64,000 nucleotides of DNA from Dongia deserti (GTDB lineage Bacteria > Pseudomonadota > Alphaproteobacteria > Dongiales > Dongiaceae): assembly GCF_003574735.1 (NCBI RefSeq), contig NZ_QORW01000005.1, positions 62,001 through 126,000 of the forward strand, in the 5' to 3' direction. Shown piece by piece: positions 50,507 to 60,541 of this stretch (its first letter is position 1; each line of letters starts with the position of its first letter). The notes below the pieces were generated by a model. The model searched no databases and was not told where the DNA came from. It was given only the letters and a program-made list of their open reading frames with translations. The position numbers were made by a program, and so were the translations under genes.

Positions 50507-51900
50507 TAGAATTCGCCGGTAGCGCTGTGACGGCGCAGTGCTTCCGGCCGGTAGGGGCCGAACACATCGTAGAGCTGCACGTCTTTGGCCGCGAACCGCT
50601 GGAACACCGATGCATGTAGGGGCGCATCGACCGGTATCTCGCGGTCGATCTTTGCAAACCACTTGAACGGAATGCCCCTGGTTTCGTCATGCTGCATTCC
50701 AAGCGCGTCAGGATAGAGCTTCAGGACAGCGGGATCATATTTCAGTCCGGCGCTCTCGGCAGCCTCGAGCATCCATTTGAGAGGAATGTCGGAGAGGCGT
50801 GATTCCTCTTCCAGATAGCTGCCGCCGATATCGGAGTGACATCCGGAAAACCAGATCTGCTGGAACCATTCAGGTCCGTCCGTGGGCCGCTCCGGATTGT
50901 CGCCGGGCGTGCCCCATTTCACCCGGTTGAAGTCCTTCCGCCGCTCGTCGATCGCCAAGGCATGGCGAGCGTATTGGACCTTCGGATTGAGAGTCTTGTC
51001 GTAGAACCGCATCCGCCATTTCAGCAGATGAAAGGGCCGCCACCATCGACTGTGGCGAAGGCCGATTTCCCAGCGCACGCGGTAGAGTAGGTTGCCGAGA
51101 ATGGCGAGAGCGACGATGACGCCGATGGAGATGCCGAGCAGGCTCGGCCAGCCGAAGTCCCAACCGAACCAGCCCGCTACACCGAGGACCGCGCTGAAGT
51201 TGATGGCGAGCGCAGCGATCCCGAGCACGATGGTTGCCAGCGTCATGTTGCTGATCGCGGCGACGGTGTCAAACACGCCAATGAAGTGCGGGTAGACATT
51301 GGCACCACTGCCATCGGCGGAGTTGGAGCGGTATTTCGCCCGGAAGCGCTCGGCCAGCTCACGCCGCTGATCCAATTGTTCCTTCTGACGCGGCGTGATT
51401 TCGTCCTGCTCCCAGGAGTGAGTGTGCTGGTAGACGCGCTTCACGGCCTGCTTCGCGATGCGCTTGGATGTCTTCATGTCGCGCTTGAGGGGCTGGTCGC
51501 CATCCATCGTGGGGATGCCACACAGCGCGATCACGGCGCCGAGGCAGCGCACCGTGTAGGCGCCGCGGCTGAAGCCGAAGAGGAAGATGCGATCATCGGG
51601 CCGCCAATTGCGGACCAATGCCGCGTAGCAATCGATGATATTGCCGGTGAGGCCGAGACCGGTTGCCTGGCAGATCAGGTTGTAGATGAAGTCCCAGGCC
51701 GTGCCGAGGAGGCCGCGCGCGCCTTTGCTGGTGCCGATGCCGGGATCGTAGAACGCGTATTGCTCCTTGGGATCGACCGAGCAGTCAGGGCCGCATCGCG
51801 TCGCGCGGTAGAGTTTGTAGATGTTGCTGCGGCGCTCATCGAACAGCACACCGCCGCGCTGTCCGGTGCCGTCGGAATAGATGACGAAGTTCCGGGACAT
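50503..51900 (-). CDS. DUF2235 alpha/beta-hydrolase-fold protein with membrane segments
   Basis: A 465-residue protein of the DUF2235 family, which includes type VI secretion phospholipase effectors (Tle1) and many uncharacterised relatives. NFVIYSDGTGQ is the family opening; GFSRGAYTVR is the nucleophile elbow; DIGGSY near residue 380 supplies a further active-site Asp region. Unlike soluble effectors it has two hydrophobic segments around residues 215-270, so it may sit in the inner membrane. No secretion gene is nearby. GAGGGGG precedes the ATG. Confidence 0.85.
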   Translation of the reverse strand: MSRNFVIYSDGTGQRGGVLFDERRSNIYKLYRATRCGPDCSVDPKEQYAFYDPGIGTSKGARGLLGTAWDFIYNLICQATGLGLTGNIIDCYAALVRNWRPDDRIFLFGFSRGAYTVRCLGAVIALCGIPTMDGDQPLKRDMKTSKRIAKQAVKRVYQHTHSWEQDEITPRQKEQLDQRRELAERFRAKYRSNSADGSGANVYPHFIGVFDTVAAISNMTLATIVLGIAALAINFSAVLGVAGWFGWDFGWPSLLGISIGVIVALAILGNLLYRVRWEIGLRHSRWWRPFHLLKWRMRFYDKTLNPKVQYARHALAIDERRKDFNRVKWGTPGDNPERPTDGPEWFQQIWFSGCHSDIGGSYLEEESRLSDIPLKWMLEAAESAGLKYDPAVLKLYPDALGMQHDETRGIPFKWFAKIDREIPVDAPLHASVFQRFAAKDVQLYDVFGPYRPEALRRHSATGEFY

Positions 51901-51977
51901 GTCCCCCTCGCGTAACGGAGGTCAGGTCGCTAGTCTACTATAAATTGCTGACCTGTGGAAATGGTGTACCCAATCCC

Positions 51978-52027
51978 AAAAACGCTCCCGCCCGCCTTCA
52001 GGGCCTAGCTGAAGGCGGGCGGGGTGA
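51978..52027 (-). terminator. Rho-independent terminator of nrdJ
   Basis: On the minus strand a perfect 14-bp stem (51987-52000 with 52010-52023, arms TGAAGGCGGGCGGG and complement) with a 9-nt loop is followed by AGCG and TTTTT. It lies 47 bp after the nrdJ stop. Confidence 0.9.
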
Positions 52028-52069
52028 GCAACAAGCGAGCCCTCGTCAGAGCAAGGGATAAAGAGAGCC

Positions 52070-55000
52070 TTACGAACACCCGCTTGTTGATCCGCAGGTC
52101 GTGCATTTCATGCACGTCCCATTTCGCACGAGCGTGAAGTTGCCGCATTCGCCGCAGGCATCACCCTCATAGCCTTTCATCTTGGCTTCGCGGATGCGGT
52201 CAAGTTTGCTCTCGATCTCCCTGGCGAGGTCGTTCGAGGCAATCAGCGCATCCACCTCCTCATGGCGCTCCATGTGCACATGAAGCTGCGTCTCGTCCTG
52301 ACCATGTCCGTGCGCATGGCTATGGACTTCGTGCGGGCTCGGCGCCAGGGCCGTGTTGCCGACAACAGCGCCACGCGCGACGTTGGAGAGCACCACCAGG
52401 TTCGAGCGCACATAGCCGGTGGAAGCGATCCGCTTCACGCTGGCGATCTCACGCTGCGATTCGGGCAGGTCGCTCTGCGCCACGCCGCTCCCCAGCGCAT
52501 CGGGATAGAGGTCGTGCGACTGGACGTGCGCCAGGTCGTTGCGCCCGAGATAGGAGATGGCGAGCTCCCGGAACATGTAGTCCAGGATCGAGGTCGACAT
52601 CTTGATTGCGTCGTTACCTTCGACGATGCCGTTCGGCTCGAACCGCGTGAAGGTGTAGGCCTCGACATACTCCTCGAGCGGCACGCCGTACTGCAGGCCG
52701 ATCGAGATCGCGATCGCGAAGTTGTTCATCAGGCTACGGAAGGCGGCACCTTCCTTGTGCATGTCGATGAAGACTTCGCCCAGCGTGCCATCCTCGTATT
52801 CGCCGGTGCGCAGATAGACCTTGTGGCCGCCGACAATGGCCTTCTGCGTATAGCCCTTGCGGCGTTCCGGCAGGCGCTTGCGGCCCTGCTGGACCTGGCG
52901 CTCGATGATGCGCTCGACGATCCGCTCCGCCACGATCGGGGCGCGGGCCGCGGCCGGCGCTTCGATCACGTCCTCGACCAGATCGTCATCGCCGAGGACC
53001 GAGCTGGCGAGCGGCTGCGACAGCTTGGAGCCGTCGCGATAGAGCGCGTTTGCCTTGATGCCGAGCCGCCACGAGAGCATGTAGGCGTCCTTGCAGGACT
53101 CGACCGTGCTCTGGTTCGGCATGTTGATGGTCTTGGAGATGGCGCCAGAGATGAAGCTTTGCGCCGCCGCCATCATGCGGATGTGGCTTTCCACCGACAG
53201 ATAGCGCTTGCCGATGCGGCCGCACGGATTGGCGCAGTCGAAGATCGCCAGATGCTCTTCCTTGAGGAACGGCGCGCCTTCCAGCGTCATGGCGCCGGAG
53301 CAGTAGGTGTTGGCCGCCTCGATCTCGGCCCTGGTGAAACCCAGGGTCGCGAGCATGTCGAACGTCGGATCGTTCAGCTGCTCTGTGGTGAGGCCGAGGG
53401 CAGCCTGGCAGAACTCCTCGCCCAGCGTCCACTTGTTGAACACGAAGCGGATATCGAAAGCAGAGCCGAGCGCGTTCTCGATCGCCTGGATTGAGCCGGT
53501 GGTAAAGCCCTTCGCCTTCAGCGCATCGTGGTTGATGCCGGGCGCGTCGGAGAGCGTGCCGTGGCCAACGGCGTAGCGGATAATCTCTTCGATCTCGTCC
53601 TCCGCATAGCCCAGCTTGTGCAGAGCAGCCGGAACCGTGCGGTTGATGATCTTGAAGTAACCGCCGCCGGCCAGCTTCTTGTATTTGACCAGCGCGAAGT
53701 CGGGTTCGATGCCGGTGGTGTCGCAATCCATGACCAAGCCAATCGTGCCGGTCGGCGCGATCACCGTGGCTTGGGCATTGCGATAGCCGTGCAGCTCGCC
53801 CAGCGTCAGCGCCTGATCCCACGCCTGATGCGCGGCATCGAGCAAAGCGGCATCCGGGCAATTGTCGTGATCCAGCACGACCGGGAGGACCGAGAGGCCT
53901 TCATAGTCCGCGGTCTCGCCGTAGGCGGCGCGGCGGTGATTGCGGATGACCCGCAGCATCGCCTCGCGGTTCTTGTCGAAGCTTGGGAAGGTGCCGAGCT
54001 CTCCGGCCATTTCCGCCGACGTGGCGTAGGAGACGCCGGTCATGATCGCGGTCAAGGCTGCGGTCAGTGCGCGGCCCTCGTCGCTGTTATAGGGCAGCCC
54101 CATGGCCATCAAGAGGCCGCCGACATTGGCGTAGCCGAGGCCGAGGGTACGGAAGTCATAGGAGAGCTGCGCGATCTCCTTGGACGGGAACTGTGCCATC
54201 ATGACCGAGATCTCGAGCACGATAGTCCACAGGCGCACGGCGTGGCTGTAGGCCTCGATGTCAACCCGGCCGTCTTCCTTGAGGAACGTCATCAGGTTGA
54301 GCGAGGCGAGATTGCAGGCCGTGTCGTCCAGGAACATGTATTCCGAGCACGGGTTGGAGGCATTGATGCGCCCCGATTCCGGGCAGGTGTGCCATTCGTT
54401 GATCGTGGTGTCGAACTGCACGCCCGGGTCGGCCGACTGCCAGGCCGCGGCGCCGATCTTCTCCCACAGGTCGCGTGCCTTCACGGTCTTGTGGACCTTG
54501 TGATCGGTGCGGCGGATCAGGTTCCAGTCGCCATCCTCGATCACCTTCTGGATGAAGTCGTTGCTGATCCGGACCGAGTTGTTCGAGTTCTGGCCGGAGA
54601 CGGTGAGGTAGGCCTCGCTGTCCCAGTCGGTGTCGTAGGTCCTGAAATCGATCTGCTTGTAGCCCTGCTGCGCGAAGTGGATCACGCGCTGGATGTAGTT
54701 CTCGGAGATCTTGGACTTGCGCGCCTCGCGGATCGCGGCCTTCAGTGCGGGGTTCTTCTGAGGATCGAACTTGCCCTCGCCCTCACCGGAATGGGCAGCC
54801 TTCATCACGCGGTTGAGGTGGACGTTGCACGCCTGCGAACCGGCGACCAAGGCCGCGACCTTCTGCTCCTCCACCACCTTCCAGTCGATGTATTCCTCGA
54901 TGTCCGGGTGATCGAGGTCCACCGTCACCATCTTGGCGGCGCGGCGGGTCGTGCCGCCGGACTTGATGGCGCCGGCGGCGCGATCGCCGATCTTGAGGAA

Positions 55001-55768
55001 GCTCATGAGACCGGAGGACTTGCCGCCGCCCGACAGCTTCTCATTCGCACCGCGGAGCTTGGAGAAGTTCGAGCCGGTGCCGGAGCCGTATTTGAACAGG
55101 CGCGCCTCGCGCACCCAGAGATCCATGATGCCGCCTTCGTTCACCAGATCGTCGGCGACGCCCTGGATGAAGCAGGCATGAGGCTGCGGATGCTCGTATG
55201 CCGACGCCGAGGCGGTCAGCATGCCGGTGCGGAAGTCGACGTAGTAGTGGCCCTGGGCCGGTCCGTCGATGCCATAGGCCCAGTGCAGGCCGGTGTTGAA
55301 CCATTGCGGCGAGTTCGGCGCGCCCATCTGGAGGGCGAGCATGAAGCGCATCTCGTCGAAGAAGGCGCGGGCATCCTCCTCCGAATCGAAATAGCCGCCC
55401 TTCCAGCCCCAATAAGTCCAGGTGCCGGCCAGGCGATCGAATACCTGCTGGGCGGAATGCTCGCCCACATAGCGGTCCTCGGCGGGCAGCTTCAGCAACT
55501 CTTCGCGGTCGGCCTCCTTGCGCCACAGCCACTCGGGCACGTCGCGCTCCACGACCGGGCGCAGCTTCGCCGGCACACCGGCTTTGCGGAAGTATTTCTG
55601 CGCCAGCACGTCGGAGGCGACCTGCGACCATTCGGCCGGAACCTCGATGTCCTTCAGCTGGAAGACGATCGAGCCATCCGGGTTGCGGATCTCGCTGGTG
55701 GTCCTCTGGAACGCAATCTCCGCGTAAGGAGACTGGTCGGCTTTGGTGAAACGGCGTTCGATGCGCAT
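52070..55768 (-). CDS. nrdJ: Adenosylcobalamin-dependent ribonucleotide reductase (class II)
   Basis: A 1,232-residue vitamin B12-dependent ribonucleoside-diphosphate reductase that makes deoxyribonucleotides without oxygen dependence. The thiyl-radical loop NPCSE is at Cys474, with [16 protein letters not shown] after it; [21 protein letters not shown] is the phosphate-binding part of the catalytic barrel. The last 35 residues form a Cys-rich zinc-ribbon tail (CGECG...CMKCTTCG, then SGCS), where the terminal cysteines are re-reduced. GGGGGA precedes the ATG. No nrdAB is in the window. Upstream NrdR-like boxes suggest nucleotide-responsive repression. Confidence 0.97.
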   Translation of the reverse strand: MRIERRFTKADQSPYAEIAFQRTTSEIRNPDGSIVFQLKDIEVPAEWSQVASDVLAQKYFRKAGVPAKLRPVVERDVPEWLWRKEADREELLKLPAEDRYVGEHSAQQVFDRLAGTWTYWGWKGGYFDSEEDARAFFDEMRFMLALQMGAPNSPQWFNTGLHWAYGIDGPAQGHYYVDFRTGMLTASASAYEHPQPHACFIQGVADDLVNEGGIMDLWVREARLFKYGSGTGSNFSKLRGANEKLSGGGKSSGLMSFLKIGDRAAGAIKSGGTTRRAAKMVTVDLDHPDIEEYIDWKVVEEQKVAALVAGSQACNVHLNRVMKAAHSGEGEGKFDPQKNPALKAAIREARKSKISENYIQRVIHFAQQGYKQIDFRTYDTDWDSEAYLTVSGQNSNNSVRISNDFIQKVIEDGDWNLIRRTDHKVHKTVKARDLWEKIGAAAWQSADPGVQFDTTINEWHTCPESGRINASNPCSEYMFLDDTACNLASLNLMTFLKEDGRVDIEAYSHAVRLWTIVLEISVMMAQFPSKEIAQLSYDFRTLGLGYANVGGLLMAMGLPYNSDEGRALTAALTAIMTGVSYATSAEMAGELGTFPSFDKNREAMLRVIRNHRRAAYGETADYEGLSVLPVVLDHDNCPDAALLDAAHQAWDQALTLGELHGYRNAQATVIAPTGTIGLVMDCDTTGIEPDFALVKYKKLAGGGYFKIINRTVPAALHKLGYAEDEIEEIIRYAVGHGTLSDAPGINHDALKAKGFTTGSIQAIENALGSAFDIRFVFNKWTLGEEFCQAALGLTTEQLNDPTFDMLATLGFTRAEIEAANTYCSGAMTLEGAPFLKEEHLAIFDCANPCGRIGKRYLSVESHIRMMAAAQSFISGAISKTINMPNQSTVESCKDAYMLSWRLGIKANALYRDGSKLSQPLASSVLGDDDLVEDVIEAPAAARAPIVAERIVERIIERQVQQGRKRLPERRKGYTQKAIVGGHKVYLRTGEYEDGTLGEVFIDMHKEGAAFRSLMNNFAIAISIGLQYGVPLEEYVEAYTFTRFEPNGIVEGNDAIKMSTSILDYMFRELAISYLGRNDLAHVQSHDLYPDALGSGVAQSDLPESQREIASVKRIASTGYVRSNLVVLSNVARGAVVGNTALAPSPHEVHSHAHGHGQDETQLHVHMERHEEVDALIASNDLAREIESKLDRIREAKMKGYEGDACGECGNFTLVRNGTCMKCTTCGSTSGCS

Positions 55769-55933
55769 GCTAATCCCCCGCTAAGCCCGCTGACGCGGAA
55801 TCCTCCACCCCGCTGAAGAAACCGCTTCAACAAAGTGGTCTAAGTTGTTTAGATCGGCCGCTATATTTTGCGGGTGGCCCCGCAGCGACATGCTTAATAT
55901 TGAGCGCGGGCAGCGCGTCGGCGCAAGCAAACA

Positions 55934-55981
55934 TTTCTACATATTGTCACATTTGGCACTTGACGAACCTAGATCTAGTGG
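55934..55981. promoter_or_regulatory. Tandem NrdR-like boxes upstream of nrdJ
   Basis: Box 1 (55934-55949) has the core CTACATATTG and box 2 (55966-55981) has the perfect palindrome CTAGATCTAG. Both fit the NrdR pattern CwAnATnTwG, and their cores start 32 bp apart, about three helical turns, the spacing expected for paired NrdR sites. They lie 166-213 bp before the nrdJ start, in a 271-bp gap that otherwise shows no gene. Confidence 0.6.
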
Positions 55982-56039
55982 CTCCCCCCAGCATCTTGTA
56001 GGTGTTGCGCCTGCCTGTGGATAAGTAGTGTCAGCAATT

Positions 56040-56957
56040 TCAGGCTTTTCCGCGTCGCGACATTCCGGCGAGCGTCGAAATCGCGAGAAAGATCAAAAGC
56101 ATAGCCATGCCGATCCACTGCCGAAGGGCGATCGCTTCGTGCAGCAGCAGAATTGCAGCGAGGGTCGAGAAAAGCGGCTCCAGGTTCATGGTGAGCGCCG
56201 ACTGCGCCGGCGAGATCAGCATCAAGCCGAGAAACAGGAACAAGAGACCGAGTGTATAGCAAAAGCAGACGGCCAAGGTTGCCAGCCAGCCGTCAAATGT
56301 TTGCGGGAATTGTGGTCCGCCGCTGAAGCCCAAATAGACCGCCACGGCTAGCACGACCCAGAGGTTCATCCACGCATTCATGACGAACGGGTGCGCGTAC
56401 GACATGGCACTGCCGCCGAACAGCGCAATGAAGGCGACACCACCCGCGGCGGCTAACGCGAGTGCAATGCCGCGCCAGTCGAGGGTCCCGAATGCTTCTG
56501 AAGAAGCAACCACGAGTCCGGCAAAAGCGCCGACTAGGCAGAGCGCCTTGATCCAGGTCATGCGCTCCCGCCCGAGCAGGGGCGAAGCAATGCCAACCAT
56601 CAGTGGGTAGGTATAAAGGAGCAGCACCGCCAGGCTGACGCTGATGTAGAAGACCGAGGAGAGATAGCCGAATGACATCACGAGGATGCAGAGGCCGAGT
56701 CCGATGGTGGTCAGGATGGTGCGGCGCGGCAGCATAAGCCTGCGCCCCAGCGCACATTGCAGGCCACCCAGCACCAGCATCATACAGAGGGAGCGCAGGA
56801 AGACCTGCGTCGCGGGATTACTTCCGTCATCGTAAGTGATCCGCGCAAAGGTCGTAACCAGGCTGACGAAAAGTGCCGCCAGCAACGTTGCGCCGAGTCC
56901 CAGGAGTCGCTTGCGGCGCTGGTCGGCGAGTTCGGAAGACGACAGGATGGCCCCCAC
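56040..56957 (-). CDS. EamA/DMT-family transporter
   Basis: A membrane protein of about 305 residues with ten predicted helices in two EamA repeats, for example FVSLVTTFARITYDDGSNPATQVFLRS in the first and WLATLAVCFCYTLGLLFLFLGL in the second. The family exports metabolites such as amino acids, but the substrate is unknown. The frame is open to 57191, which overlaps the divergent GNAT gene. GTG 56957 removes most of this but still overlaps that gene's start by 11 bp, and it has no clear ribosome binding site, so the start is uncertain. Confidence 0.85.
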   Translation of the reverse strand: MGAILSSSELADQRRKRLLGLGATLLAALFVSLVTTFARITYDDGSNPATQVFLRSLCMMLVLGGLQCALGRRLMLPRRTILTTIGLGLCILVMSFGYLSSVFYISVSLAVLLLYTYPLMVGIASPLLGRERMTWIKALCLVGAFAGLVVASSEAFGTLDWRGIALALAAAGGVAFIALFGGSAMSYAHPFVMNAWMNLWVVLAVAVYLGFSGGPQFPQTFDGWLATLAVCFCYTLGLLFLFLGLMLISPAQSALTMNLEPLFSTLAAILLLHEAIALRQWIGMAMLLIFLAISTLAGMSRRGKA

Positions 56958-57471
56958 GAGTCGGAAGGACGGCAAGGTGCGGAAAGAGCCGGCAGAGAGC
57001 AACCCCGTATCGATTGGTCCAGCGCGTGCGGAGGAGGCCGAGGCGATCGCAGCGCTGATCCGCCGCGCTTTTGCGCAATATCGCGGCAGGCTGCAGCCGG
57101 AGCCGAGTGCGCTCAGGGAAAGCACGGATTCGATCAGATCGGTCCTGGAGACGGAATCGGTCGTCGTCGCTCGGCGTGCGGGCAGGGTCATCGGCTGCGT
57201 TTCAGTCCAGCAACGCCCCGATATCGTCTTTGCCCGCCGGCTGGCGGTCGAACCGGGGGAGCGGGGCGCCGGAGTCGGCCGCGCGCTCGTGGCCGAGGCG
57301 GAGGAGGTGGCGCGTCGGCTCGGGATCTCCCGCCTCGGGGTGGAGACGCGCCTCGCCCTGACTGAGAATCGTGCGTTCTTCCAGGCGCTGGGGTTCGTGG
57401 AGCGTGCCCAGCACTGCCACGCCGGGTTCGCCTATCCGACCTATGTCGAACTGCAGAAAACCCTGATTTGA
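56947..57471 (+). CDS. GNAT family N-acetyltransferase
   Basis: A 174-residue acetyltransferase: ARAEEAEAIAALIRRAF opens the domain, RRLAVEPGERGAGVGRALV is the acetyl-CoA pyrophosphate loop (R-x-x-G-x-G/A), and ETRLALTENRAFFQALGFV is the typical end. ATG 56947 follows GGAAGA. It is divergent from the EamA gene with overlapping 5' ends, and may acetylate the compound that is exported, as in some resistance or metabolite pairs, but that is a guess. Substrate unknown. Confidence 0.87.
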   Translation: MAPTSRKDGKVRKEPAESNPVSIGPARAEEAEAIAALIRRAFAQYRGRLQPEPSALRESTDSIRSVLETESVVVARRAGRVIGCVSVQQRPDIVFARRLAVEPGERGAGVGRALVAEAEEVARRLGISRLGVETRLALTENRAFFQALGFVERAQHCHAGFAYPTYVELQKTLI

Positions 57472-57572
57472 CGGCTACTTGGCGGCCGGGCCGGGTTTTA
57501 GGTCGGCTTGCCAGAGCCCGGACCCGCCGATATAGTCCGCGGCGTTTCGTGATTTCGAGGCCAACAAGTCCC

Positions 57573-57926
57573 ATGTCTTTTGGTACCCGCGTCTTTACCT
57601 GGCTGCACGGCGAGCATGTCGGCACCGACGAGTTCGGCAACCGTTACTATGTCGACAAGCGCACCAAGGGAAAGCAACGGGAACGGCGCTGGGTGCTCTA
57701 CAAGGGCATCCCGGAGGCCAGCAAGGTGCCACCGGAGTGGAATGCCTGGCTGCATCGCACGATTGTACAAGTGCCGGTCAGCCGCGCGCCGCAACGGCCC
57801 TGGCAGAAGCCGCATGTGCCGAACCTGACCGGCACCGATCTGGCCTACCGGCCGCCCGGTCATATTCTCAAAGGGGGCGCGCGGGCACCGGGCAGCGGCG
57901 ATTACGAGCCCTGGGTACCGAACTGA
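57573..57926 (+). CDS. NADH:ubiquinone oxidoreductase subunit NDUFA12 homologue
   Basis: A 117-residue supernumerary complex I subunit (17.2 kDa/NDUFA12 family), found only in alphaproteobacteria and mitochondria. VGTDEFGNRYYVD, RRWVLYKGIPEASKVPPEWNAWLH and GDYEPWVPN are diagnostic. It binds peripherally to the hydrophilic arm of complex I. ATG 57573 follows a stretch without a strong ribosome binding site. mlaD comes 66 bp later, an order conserved in alphaproteobacteria. Confidence 0.95.
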   Translation: MSFGTRVFTWLHGEHVGTDEFGNRYYVDKRTKGKQRERRWVLYKGIPEASKVPPEWNAWLHRTIVQVPVSRAPQRPWQKPHVPNLTGTDLAYRPPGHILKGGARAPGSGDYEPWVPN

Positions 57927-57992
57927 TATCGGAACGATGGCAAGGGAACAGGTGGGGCTGTTCCCGCCGGGACAGGAGGGAACGAGAGGGCC

Positions 57993-58454
57993 ATGGAGCG
58001 AAACACACTCGAAACCGTTCTCGGCGCCGTGGTGCTGCTGGTCGCGGGATATTTCCTGTTTCTGGTCTACTCGCAGACCAATGTCGGCGCGGAAGCGAGC
58101 GGCTATCAGCTGGAGCTGCGGTTCGATAGTGGCGGATCGACCGGCATCGGTACCGATGTTCGGATCGCCGGCGTCAAGGTGGGCACGGTCATCAATCAGC
58201 AATTCGATCCGAAGGCCTATCAGGCGGTGGTGACGATCGAGATGGATGATTCGGTCAAGCTGCCGAAGGATACCTCCGCCGTCGTTACCAGCGATGGCTT
58301 GCTGGGCGACAACTACATCCTGCTGAATATCGGGGGCGATACAGAGATGCTGGCTGCGGGCGATCGCATCCGCAATGTGCAGGGCGCCATAAATTTGGCG
58401 GATTTGATCAACAAGTTCGTGGTTGGCACAGATAGCGGCGGCGCCAGCAACTAG
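57993..58454 (+). CDS. mlaD: MlaD-family outer-membrane lipid transport protein
   Basis: A 153-residue MCE protein. One membrane helix (about residues 7-27) is followed by an MCE domain (FDSGGSTGIGTDVRIAGVKVGTV...). In the Mla pathway the MlaD hexamer links the MlaFEB importer at the inner membrane to the periplasmic carrier MlaC. GGAGGGAACGAGAGGG precedes the ATG. mlaE and mlaF are not in the window; mlaD alone next to NDUFA12 is usual in this group. Confidence 0.92.
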   Translation: MERNTLETVLGAVVLLVAGYFLFLVYSQTNVGAEASGYQLELRFDSGGSTGIGTDVRIAGVKVGTVINQQFDPKAYQAVVTIEMDDSVKLPKDTSAVVTSDGLLGDNYILLNIGGDTEMLAAGDRIRNVQGAINLADLINKFVVGTDSGGASN

Positions 58455-58472
58455 CCGCAGAGATAGGTGCTC

Positions 58473-58727
58473 ATGTCATCCAAGAGCAAGGACAAGGTCG
58501 GCGAGCGGGAAAGCAAAGGTGGCCGCGTTTGGCGGCAGCCGGACGGCAATCCCGTCTCCTGCGTCGAAAAGATCAAAGTATTGAACCAGAATCTCGATGA
58601 GATCCGGCAACTGGCGCAGGACGCGCTGGAGGACGCCATCCTGATGGGATGCGACGAGGCGCAGGTGCGCGCCGTCCTCCAAAGCGTGATCGAGGATTTG
58701 CAGAACCCCTACCGGAAGCAGAAATGA
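58473..58727 (+). CDS. Small conserved protein of unknown function
   Basis: An 84-residue charged soluble protein: a Lys/Glu-rich head (SSKSKDKVGERESKGG), then CVEKIKVLNQNLDEIRQLAQDALEDAILMGCDEAQVRAVL, which is probably two helices. It lies between mlaD and the DUF2155 gene and its stop overlaps the next ATG (ATGA), so it is expressed with them. No domain recognised. Confidence 0.75.
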   Translation: MSSKSKDKVGERESKGGRVWRQPDGNPVSCVEKIKVLNQNLDEIRQLAQDALEDAILMGCDEAQVRAVLQSVIEDLQNPYRKQK

Positions 58728-59182
58728 GACTTTGGCCGATGGCCCCCGTTGTGGCGGCCCTGGTCGCCGCAGCAACGCCCGCGTACGCGATCCAGATGGA
58801 AGAGGCCGTGCTGCAGGGCCTCGACAAGATCACGGCCCGTATCTCTACGATCAAGGTGGCCGTGGGCGAGACCGTCAGTTTCGGGTCGCTACAGATCACC
58901 TTGCGGGCCTGCGACAAGCGTCCGCCCGAGGAGACGCCAGAAAGTGCCGCCTTCCTGCAGGTGGTCGAGCAGAAGCCGGGCGAGCAGCCGGTGACGCGTT
59001 TCTCCGGCTGGATGTTCGCGTCCAGTCCAGCACTCTCTGCGATGGAGCATCCGGTCTATGACCTGTGGGTGCTGGATTGCGAGAACAAGGGCACTGCCGA
59101 GGCGGAGCAGGGGCCTCAGCCGGAACAAGCGCCGGCGTCGCAAGGAGAGGCCCTGCCAGAAGAGGCGGCGCCTGCCGACTAG
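58724..59182 (+). CDS. DUF2155 domain-containing exported protein
   Basis: A 152-residue exported protein with a signal peptide ending in TPAYA-I. The DUF2155 core covers about residues 25-120: ITARISTIKVAVGETVSFGSLQITLRAC, FSGWMFASSPALSAMEHPVYDLWVLDC. The tail is rich in Glu, Ala and Pro. The family is almost limited to alphaproteobacteria and commonly stands between mlaD and aat, as here. Two Cys residues may form a disulfide. Function unknown. Confidence 0.9.
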   Translation: MRLWPMAPVVAALVAAATPAYAIQMEEAVLQGLDKITARISTIKVAVGETVSFGSLQITLRACDKRPPEETPESAAFLQVVEQKPGEQPVTRFSGWMFASSPALSAMEHPVYDLWVLDCENKGTAEAEQGPQPEQAPASQGEALPEEAAPAD

Positions 59183-59187
59183 ACTCG

Positions 59188-59850
59188 CTACCGGGCGATC
59201 CCGTTCAGCGTCTCCGAGAGCGCATTCATCGGCAGTTCGGTCGGGAAGGACGCGCGATGCTTCAGCGCCTCGGTGAGGTGCTTGCGGTAGATGTCGCGCG
59301 AGATCTCAATCGCGCCGAAACGTTCCAGGTGCTTGGTGACAAACTGGGTGTCGAGCAGGGCAAAGCCGCCCCGCTTCAGCCGTGCCACCAGGTGCACCAG
59401 GGCCACCTTGCTGGCGTCGGTCTCACGGCTGAACATGCTTTCGCCGAAGAACGCTCCGCCGAGCGCCACACCATAGAGCCCGCCCACCAGCTCGCCATCC
59501 AGCCAGGTTTCGACCGAGTGGGCATAGCCCATGACGTGCAGCTTCCGGCACAGGTCGAAGATCGTGTCGTTGATCCAGGTCTGCCGGCGGCCGGGGGCCG
59601 GTTCGGCGCAGCCGGCCACCACGTCCTCAAAGGCGCGGTCGGCCGTCACCTGGAACGACCCTTTCAGAACGGTCTTCTTGAGGCTGCGCGGAACATGGAA
59701 ATCGTCGAGGGGCAGGATGCCGCGCGCATCCGGGTCGATCCAATAGAGATGCGGATCGTGCCGCGATTCGGCCATGGGGAAGATCCCAATGGCGTAAGCC
59801 CGGAGCAGCATCTCCGGCGTAATGCGGGGCGAGCCAGCACGGTTCGACAT
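59188..59850 (-). CDS. aat: Leucyl/phenylalanyl-tRNA-protein transferase
   Basis: A 220-residue enzyme that moves Leu or Phe from aminoacyl-tRNA to proteins with an N-terminal Arg or Lys, creating N-degrons read by Clp[47 protein letters not shown] and [16 protein letters not shown] are family signatures. It is convergent with the DUF2155 gene and works with ClpS-ClpA encoded at 16.3-19 kb. Confidence 0.96.
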   Translation of the reverse strand: MSNRAGSPRITPEMLLRAYAIGIFPMAESRHDPHLYWIDPDARGILPLDDFHVPRSLKKTVLKGSFQVTADRAFEDVVAGCAEPAPGRRQTWINDTIFDLCRKLHVMGYAHSVETWLDGELVGGLYGVALGGAFFGESMFSRETDASKVALVHLVARLKRGGFALLDTQFVTKHLERFGAIEISRDIYRKHLTEALKHRASFPTELPMNALSETLNGIAR

Positions 59851-59939
59851 GGCGCCTCCTCTAACAACACAAGCCTAACGCAAACAGCGGCCGTGGCATA
59901 GTCGCCACGCTCAGGCGTGAACAGCGGGAAGGAGAAGGC

Positions 59940-60467
59940 ATGACACCGATCTATGTCCGGACGATGGCCGCCTATGGCTCGTGGATGAACGGGCGCATGC
60001 TGGATCTGTGCGGCGGGCTCAGCGACGCCGAGCGTAAGCGCGACCTGGGTGCGTTCTTCAAGTCGGTTCACGGCACTTTCGACCATCTGATCTATGGCGA
60101 TGTCGCCTGGATGGGGCGGTTCACCGGCAGCCCCATGCCGACCAATGGAATCGGCGACATCGTCTACGAATCCTGGAGCGAGCTGGACGCCGCCCGGCGC
60201 GCCATGGATAACCGCATTGGCGCCTGGGCGGCCCAGGTCACCGAAGAGTGGCTCTCCGAGACGATGTCCTTTATCAGCGTCAGTGACGGCAAGACGCGTA
60301 TCCTGCCACGCTGGGTGCTGGTGACGCACATGTTCAATCACGGAACCCATCACCGCGGCCAATTGACGGCCCTGATGAAGCAACTCGGGATCGATCCGGG
60401 TGTCACGGATTTGCCATGGTTGCCTGCGCTCTATGACGGGAGGGTGCTGAGCGCGACGCAGTTGTGA
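59940..60467 (+). CDS. DinB family protein
   Basis: A 175-residue four-helix-bundle protein of the DinB/YfiT family. Three His residues for a metal are seen in HGTFDHLIYGDVAWMGRF (His at about 45) and FNHGTHHRGQLTALMKQLG (two His). GGAAGGAGAAGG precedes the ATG. Many members act as thiol-dependent transferases or are of unknown use; this one cannot be assigned. Confidence 0.87.
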   Translation: MTPIYVRTMAAYGSWMNGRMLDLCGGLSDAERKRDLGAFFKSVHGTFDHLIYGDVAWMGRFTGSPMPTNGIGDIVYESWSELDAARRAMDNRIGAWAAQVTEEWLSETMSFISVSDGKTRILPRWVLVTHMFNHGTHHRGQLTALMKQLGIDPGVTDLPWLPALYDGRVLSATQL

Positions 60468-60541
60468 TCAGGGGAGGCCTTTACATTTGCGTCGAAGCGG
60501 TCAGGATGAATTCCCGACCGTCATAGCGAGAGGAGGTGCCC

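Noticed and set aside
53528-55816. 762-aa plus-strand ORF opposite nrdJ
   Set aside because: nrdJ is unmistakable; the opposite frame has shadow-like composition and no recognisable domain.
55769-56039. Cobalamin riboswitch before the B12-dependent reductase
   Set aside because: No conserved B12-box-like sequence or large multi-hairpin leader could be seen; NrdR-like boxes are present instead.
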